Source of the DNA: Ochromonadaceae sp. CCMP2298
Lineage: Eukaryota; Sar; Synurophyceae; Ochromonadales; Ochromonadaceae
NCBI GenBank assembly: GCA_026770595.1
Contig: MU634629.1
Location: 1 to 11,041, forward strand
Direction of reading: 5' to 3'
DNA length: 11,041 nucleotides
Below, piece by piece: positions 7,024 to 11,041 of the stretch (position 1 is the stretch's first letter; every line of letters begins with the position of its first letter). The notes beneath the pieces were generated by a model, which was given only the letters and a program-made list of their open reading frames with translations, did not search any database and was not told the DNA's origin. The translations under genes were made by a program, and so were the position numbers.

Positions 7024-7355
7024 TCAGTCGCCTTCCCCGGGAAAAAGGATCCTTCAGCTGTACGTGGCAACCGCAGTGCGCTGTAATGCAGTTCGTGCTT
7101 CTCAACAGCCCTGCGACTCTTGGCGCTGCATCTACCGCCCCGCAGACCTAGTACACTATGCATCCTGCCTCTTTCGCAGCCAACTTGAACTTCAGGATGC
7201 TCAGGATGCCGCCTGCGCTCCGATGTCGACCTGCTCTGATGTGGGCCTGTTGACAGTGGGCAAGTGGGTAGTATCAAGTGATAGGAAAGTGGTTGGTCGT
7301 CACGGATATCGTTAGTATATACATTAAAAAGACCCCTTGCCATAAATGCAACCAC

Positions 7356-7658
7356 TTTTTCTCGAGTCTGCCTGCCAGCTCGAGCTATTTGAAAATCAGA
7401 CTCAACTGCTTTTCTGCAGACGAGGGCAGATATCTACACCAATAAGGTGTGCGCGGCCCGATTCCTTGGCCTTACAGATGATGCATATCTCCTAGGTCCA
7501 TGTCTATGAAATTTTCAGTTCCATACATGCTATGTGGCAAGACCTCTGGTTATTTATCAGAAGGTCCTTTCACCCATCAAAAAGGGCAATTTTGCAGACT
7601 CTTGCCGAGACGGCGGGTCATTTTTTTCTTCAAAAAAAAGAGGACCGCAAGGGCCAAG
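7356..7658. other. No gene seen
   Basis: Between the transposase remnant and the repeat cluster there is no coding frame of convincing composition. A small CTCGAG pair (about 7360 and 7378) and homopolymer runs of T and A (7619-7639) are the only structures noted. Confidence 0.5.
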
Positions 7659-7744
7659 AAGTCTCCCAAAAACCGTCCAAGTCTTTGGTTTTGTAGACTT
7701 GAACGGTTTTTGAACCGGAGACTTGGACGGTTTTTGGGAGACTT
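7659..7744. repeat. Perfect 26-bp inverted repeat with related internal copies
   Basis: The arms 7659-7684 and 7719-7744 (core CCAAAAACCGTCCAAGTC) are exact complements around a 34-base loop. The loop contains a further copy of the motif (GACTTGAACGGTTTTTG, 7696-7712), so the same 24-base unit is present twice in tandem and once inverted. A weaker copy (GACTTGAGTGGTTTTTG) lies at about 7840-7856. This resembles the modular ends of a MITE. No coding role is evident. Confidence 0.85.
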
Positions 7745-7896
7745 GGAGGCAAACCTTTCCCCCCCCCCATCGTATTACGGTAGCTAGTAGAATCATACAG
7801 CCAGTAAAAGGTTTTTGGGTCGGTATGATCCAAATCCGGGACTTGAGTGGTTTTTGTTCCCATCATTTAGCCAAATAACTCCAAAACCCGCGCAGG

Positions 7897-7971
7897 AACC
7901 CAGTAACCGGCGTTTTTTTTGTTGTTTCGGGGAGCTTCGAGAAACACAGGCAAAGGAAACCGGGTTACTGG
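7897..7971. repeat. Inverted repeat CCCAGTAACC / GGTTACTGGG
   Basis: Ten-base arms, extendable to about 14 with gaps, flank a 50-base segment that itself has a GTTTC/GAAAC pair. It may form part of the same repeat cluster as 7659-7744. Confidence 0.6.
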
Positions 7972-7997
7972 GAGAGTTGTAAGGGTTCATCCCTTGA

Positions 7998-8105
7998 TCC
8001 TTTACGGTCGTCGCGGAGCAGCAGATCGAGATTAGTGCGGTGGAGGAAGGCAGTGCTGAGGAGCTCAGGAGGACCAACTCTGACGACAGTAGCAGACAAG
8101 GATGA
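7998..8105 (+). pseudogene. Possible C-terminal coding remnant, acidic
   Basis: A short frame, closed above by TGA and ending at TGA 8103-8105, reads VVAEQQIEISAVEEGSAEEL, then RRTNSDDSSRQG. The composition looks like the tail of a real protein rather than random sequence, but it is only 35 codons, has no start and has no homologue I recognise. The opposite strand is also open here, so the evidence is weak. Confidence 0.2.
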
Positions 8106-8766
8106 CAAAAATAGAGCCGAATTCAATGTAAAAGCTGTCTTAAATTCATATTCAAATAACGCGTTCTAATTCTACTTGTACTCTTGCTCTTTGTCTTGAC
8201 CTATTGCCATCTATTTAAAAGGCTGAGTGTAAAAGGGTTAATGTTGTCTCAAAAGAAATTCGTCAAAACAATACAGAAACACCGTGGGGGAGTGCCTATA
8301 TACCGCACAATGTTTCTCAGACGAGTGTACCGTAGGAAAAAACATATTTTGTGGGTGTGGCAGTGGAGCAAAACGCACATATGAAAGTAAAGGGGACCAT
8401 ATTCCCACGTCGGTCTTTTTCCCGAAGAGATTTTGCCGATTGGACAAGTTTTGTCGCTATTGGCGCCACAGACACTGTGCATGTGTGGACGAAGCGACGG
8501 CAAATGTAATGGGAATATGAAATTCCCCTGACCGGCGGTCCGTTTTGGTTCGTAAACCGGTTTTCGAAGTCAGGATTCCAAAAAAAAGCAAGTTGAGCCT
8601 GTCGAGTGATGAGCTGAACGTCAGAACTGCAATCTGTTGCAAAAAGACGAGGCAATTTTTGCGGCGTGACAATTCTGATCCATTGTGGGTGGACGGAGGT
8701 CGAGCAAGAGAAGCGAGGAGCGAGCGCGAGCAAGTTGAAGAGCAAGACAAGCAAGAAGAATCAGCA
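8106..8766. other. Intergenic region, possible promoter of the downstream gene
   Basis: No convincing gene is seen. A TATTTAAAA sequence (8212-8220) and a TATATA (8297-8302) are TATA-like. CATATTCCC (8398-8406) and GGGAATATG (8511-8519) form a distant inverted pair. A Cys-rich frame at 8284-8520 lacks an ATG start. From 8521 to 8766 the frame that runs into the downstream gene is open but has no ATG, so it may be leader or an upstream exon. Confidence 0.4.
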
Positions 8767-10006
8767 ATGATAGCAAGCAAGTATGGTGGGGCTGGGAAGC
8801 ACGGCAGAGGAGGCGGCAAGGTATGCCAACGATTGTCTGTCCTTTCCTATCGCCCTGCGTATCTTACAACTTGCTTTCCATCTACAGGACATGGAGACAC
8901 CAGCAAAAAAAGCAAGGACGGGGCTAGGCGGTAGCGAGATAAAACAAGATGTGAAACTGTGCAACACAGAACCTATCGTAATTATTTCTACACCTATTCT
9001 TAATGATTCATGAATAACCATTTCATTGACTGTCTCTATTTAGGAGTGTGCAATGGTTGTGAAAAATGCAGAAGAAGAGCGGAACTGGGATGTGAAGCTC
9101 TGCAACGCAGAATCTATCGTAAGTCATTCTTCACCTATTCTTAATGCTTCATGAATCTTTCTACACCTATTCTTAATAATTCATGAATAACCATTTCATT
9201 GACTGTCTTTATGTAGGAGTGTGCAATTGCTGTGGAAGATACAGAAGAACAGCGGAGGTGGAAGACATCCCTACAAGCACGTGCGGAACAGAAAACAGCA
9301 CCATGGAATCATCGAAAGAAAAGATGGAACAGCACAAGACAGCAAGAACGCTTGATGAAGACATCCCCTAAGATCGAGGTGGGAAAGGGGCAGCGTGAGA
9401 TGGAAGTGCTAAAGTTGTGGACGGCGGTAAAAGTGCAACGTGCGCTCAGCAGGAAGTGGAAAGTGGGCATCAGAAGGCGACAAGGTATGGTCTTCATGAA
9501 AACTTACATGCATAATAACAACATGTACCAACATAAATTTGTACTTCTATATCCAGGGAACGCCAATGGACATAGATACGGAGACCGAAAAGCTTTCTGT
9601 TGCTATGCAAGGAATGGCAATGGAAGTAGCAGAGGGACAGGTGGAGGTAACAGCAGCAGACATAAGCAAGGGAATAGGCAAAGAACTCAAGGTAATAAAT
9701 ATCATATCATGTGCATCTATATACACACTAATCATTAAACGTTATATTAACATTTTATCCATCAATACATAGTCCGTACCGATGGAGATCGAGGGGAAAG
9801 GGTTGCTTAGTGCGATGGAGAATGCCTGGGCTGAAAACAAGGACCTGAGTACAGGGAGGTATGGTCAGCGTCTTGAAAAAGAACAACAAAAACGCAGCGC
9901 AACCAATATGAAGAAATGCAACCCAGAAGGAGAACAGGAGGACGTACACCACTATAGTGCTGCTAACTCCGACTATTGGGTTTCAACAGATATGCAGTTT
10001 GACGAG
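8767..10006 (+). CDS. Multi-exon gene with tandemly duplicated exons, unrecognised; one exon out of frame
   Basis: Proposed exons are A 8767-8820, B 8888-8977, C 9044-9118, D 9217-9484, E 9557-9691 and F 9773-10006. All introns are GT-AG (67, 66, 98, 72 and 81 bp). A, B, C, E and F are multiples of three and in phase 0. B and C end in related sequence (DVKLCNTEPI, DVKLCNAESI). C and D begin alike (ECAMVVKNAEEER, ECAIAVEDTEEQR). E and F begin alike (GTPMDIDTETEKLSVAMQ, SVPMEIEGKGLLSAMEN). The product would be hydrophilic and charged, about 285 residues so far, with no recognised domain, signal or membrane segment. D is 268 bp, one base off, so E and F would be misread: a frameshift, sequence error or missed intron. 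F ends at a consensus donor (GAG/GTACGT), so more exons may follow. The ATG at 8767 is the first in the joined frame. Confidence 0.5.
8948..9243 (+). repeat. Tandem duplication of an exon-intron unit
   Basis: The 30 bases ending exon B (8948-8977) recur at the end of exon C (9089-9118) with four differences, 141 bases apart. The introns after them and the next exon starts also match. Intron 3 is 32 bases longer than intron 2 because a TTCTACACCTATTCTTAAT-containing piece is itself duplicated within it (about 9129 and 9157). Half of the four substitutions in the exon part are silent. Confidence 0.85.
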
Positions 10007-10425
10007 GTACGTAATAACTATTATATTTGTGTGCTAATATACACTTTTAGTATATATAGTATGTAACCATATACTATATATACTAAAAGTGTACATAATA
10101 TTATATGTAATATATAAATTTACAAATTCGCATTGTACGTACTATTGTATTGTACGTACTTTTCTAATTTTTTATACAATACAAAAGTATATATATAAAT
10201 ACATACCTACCATATAAATACATACCTATTAGTTCGACGAGGTATGTAATAATTATAATATTTGTGTGCTATATTGCAGATTAGCTAATATACACTTTAA
10301 GTATATATAGTATGTGGTCAAATACTATATATATAAAGTAAATATTATCTAATTTACATTATATTATATGTGATTTAACAATATATGAACTCGCATTGTA
10401 CGTACTACTACATTGTACGTACTAT
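9998..10425. repeat. Tandem copies of an exon-end/intron-start unit in AT-rich DNA
   Basis: TTTGACGAGGTACGTAATAA (9998) reappears as TTCGACGAGGTATGTAATAA (10232). After each come TTTGTGTGCTA, a TATATATAGTATGT hairpin and CGCATTGTACGTACTA. The copies are 234 bases apart at the start and 263 at the end. The second copy has AG before TTCGACGAG and GTATGT after it, so it could be a nine-base microexon repeating Phe-Asp-Glu. Confidence 0.75.
10040..10093. repeat. Perfect 23-bp AT-rich inverted repeat
   Basis: TACACTTTTAGTATATATAG and the three bases after it (10040-10062) are exactly complementary to 10071-10093, around an eight-base loop. A diverged copy of the same hairpin lies at about 10290-10342 in the second tandem unit. 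Confidence 0.9.
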
Positions 10426-10698
10426 TATAACTAATCTACAATATAGCACACAAATATAATAGTTCCTTCATACATATAAATTAGCGTATATATATGGAAT
10501 AGTACGTAATAGTACGTAAAATACTAATAAATATATACACAAATTATATATACTTATATACTGTAAATAAATTTACAATATTACGTACAATACAATAGTA
10601 CGTACAATACTATTTAATATATTTACATACAAAATATATATACTTATATACTGTACATACAAATGCAAAAGTACGTACAATACAATAGTACGTACAAT
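10132..10698. repeat. Paired GTACGTAC motifs in direct and inverted copies
   Basis: GTACGTAC (or TTACGTAC) occurs in pairs starting at 10135/10152, 10398/10415, 10581/10598 and 10671/10688, always 17 bases apart. A related GTACGTAA pair at 10502/10512 is 10 apart. The 29 bases 10132-10160 are the exact reverse complement of 10670-10698. The last two pairs belong to a 90-base tandem repeat (10546-10608 and 10636-10698) that also shares ATATATACTTATATACTGTA. Confidence 0.85.
10250..10466. repeat. Inverted repeat TTTGTGTGCTATATTG / CAATATAGCACACAAA
   Basis: About 35 bases starting near 10248 (including GCTATATTGCAGATTAG) are found inverted at about 10425-10465 with few mismatches. They enclose the second AT-rich hairpin and a GTACGTAC pair. 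The arrangement is MITE-like, but target duplications are not recognisable in such AT-rich sequence. Confidence 0.65.
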
Positions 10699-10699
10699 A

Positions 10700-11041
10700 G
10701 GAATTACTATTTATTTTTAATTTGGTACATAGAATATAATACAAATTAGATAAATAACTCTTCAAAATACACACGTATATTTGTTTTAATTCTTATAAAC
10801 TACAAATATTATAGTTTTTTACTGTATAACGTGGCGTTAATTTAATTAACTCTCTTCGTTATTATCAAACTATACTAATAATTCTTACATATTCAATCAT
10901 AAAAAAATGTATCTAAGCCTATACTTTAAACTATGTGTCAACATAGCTGGGTTTTAGAACCCTTAGTACCAGTTAGTGTTGGGTTTAATCCTATCATATG
11001 CAGTTTGGTACGTTACAGTTACAATAGGCATAGAATTCGGG
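10700..11041. other. AT-rich sequence without a gene; two adjacent small hairpins
   Basis: No coding frame or RNA gene is supported. CTATGT/ACATAG (10932-10947) and GGGTT/AACCC (about 10950-10962) are small hairpins next to each other. GTTAATTTAATTAAC lies near 10834. AT content remains high up to about 10930 and then falls towards the window end. Confidence 0.5.

Larger units (their letters stand above)
6343..7355. mobile_element. Internally deleted PIF/Harbinger transposon
   Basis: The segment holds both genes typical of PIF/Harbinger elements, a Myb/SANT-like DNA-binding gene on plus and a DDE transposase on minus, facing each other and both cut short where they meet (about 6790-6802). 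At the left, TAA (6343-6345) precedes GAGTGCGTTCGGTTTGCC, a plausible terminus, since TAA/TTA is the family's target. A subterminal inverted pair (CATCGGCTG at 6365 and CAGCCGATG at 6437) and a 21-bp hairpin follow. I find no matching right terminus, so the right boundary is a guess and that end may be lost. The element cannot be autonomous. Confidence 0.65.

Noticed and set aside
6902-7105. Minus-strand frame of 67 codons overlapping the transposase
   Set aside because: It is an out-of-frame reading of the HARBI1-like motifs. Only the frame at 6790-7023 carries them.
8284-8520. Cys-rich 78-codon plus-strand frame, effector-like at first sight
   Set aside because: It begins with GTG rather than ATG, has no signal peptide and shows no homology. 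The Cys pattern is not a known fold.
10130-10700. CRISPR-like spaced repeats
   Set aside because: The repeats are short, AT-rich, in both orientations and without unique spacers of constant length, and the DNA is eukaryotic.
10925-11010. tRNA-like string of small hairpins
   Set aside because: The GGGTTTAATCC string resembles a B box only weakly, and no acceptor stem or anticodon arm can be drawn.

Overview
The window is nuclear DNA from a eukaryote, most likely a unicellular lineage that has kept the bacterial-type mitochondrial protease HslVU. The evidence is one confidently recognised multi-exon gene with GT-AG introns, an HslU ATPase preceded by a mitochondrial-type presequence, and a PIF/Harbinger transposon whose Myb-like gene and transposase face each other. 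The sequence alone does not fix the lineage. Oomycetes, other stramenopiles and several protists would all fit.

Layout. Bases 1-120 hold the 3' end of an unrecognised acidic gene. Bases 203-623 are a large foldback (inverted-repeat) element. Bases 656-1312 carry a decayed plus-strand reading frame, interrupted by a 159-bp Tourist-like MITE with a TTA target duplication. Bases 1321-1812 carry frameshifted coding remnants on the minus strand. Bases 1954-2850 are a decayed gene for an Ala/Lys-rich protein with a Glu/Asp-rich tail. Bases 3129-3524 are a roughly 400-bp element with 25-bp imperfect terminal inverted repeats.

Bases 3853-5857 (minus strand) are the intact hslU gene in five exons. 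Their joined length, 1494 bp, is in frame throughout. Upstream lie a CCAAT palindrome and a short hairpin.

From 6343 to about 7355 there is an internally deleted Harbinger element: left terminus after TAA, a 21-bp perfect hairpin, a truncated Myb/SANT gene, then a truncated transposase on the opposite strand. Bases 7356-8766 are mostly repeats and unassigned sequence. Bases 8767-10006 look like a plus-strand gene of six short exons built by tandem duplication of exon-intron units, with one exon out of frame. Bases 10007-11041 are very AT-rich and filled with duplicated hairpins and paired GTACGTAC motifs.

No operon-like cooperation is seen. HslU is the only gene with a clear cellular role: it unfolds substrates for the HslV peptidase in mitochondria. 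Most of the rest is transposon-derived or decaying. I do not find a convincing new multi-gene system. The most unusual structures are the exon-duplication gene with its AT-rich flank and the deletion-fused Harbinger element.
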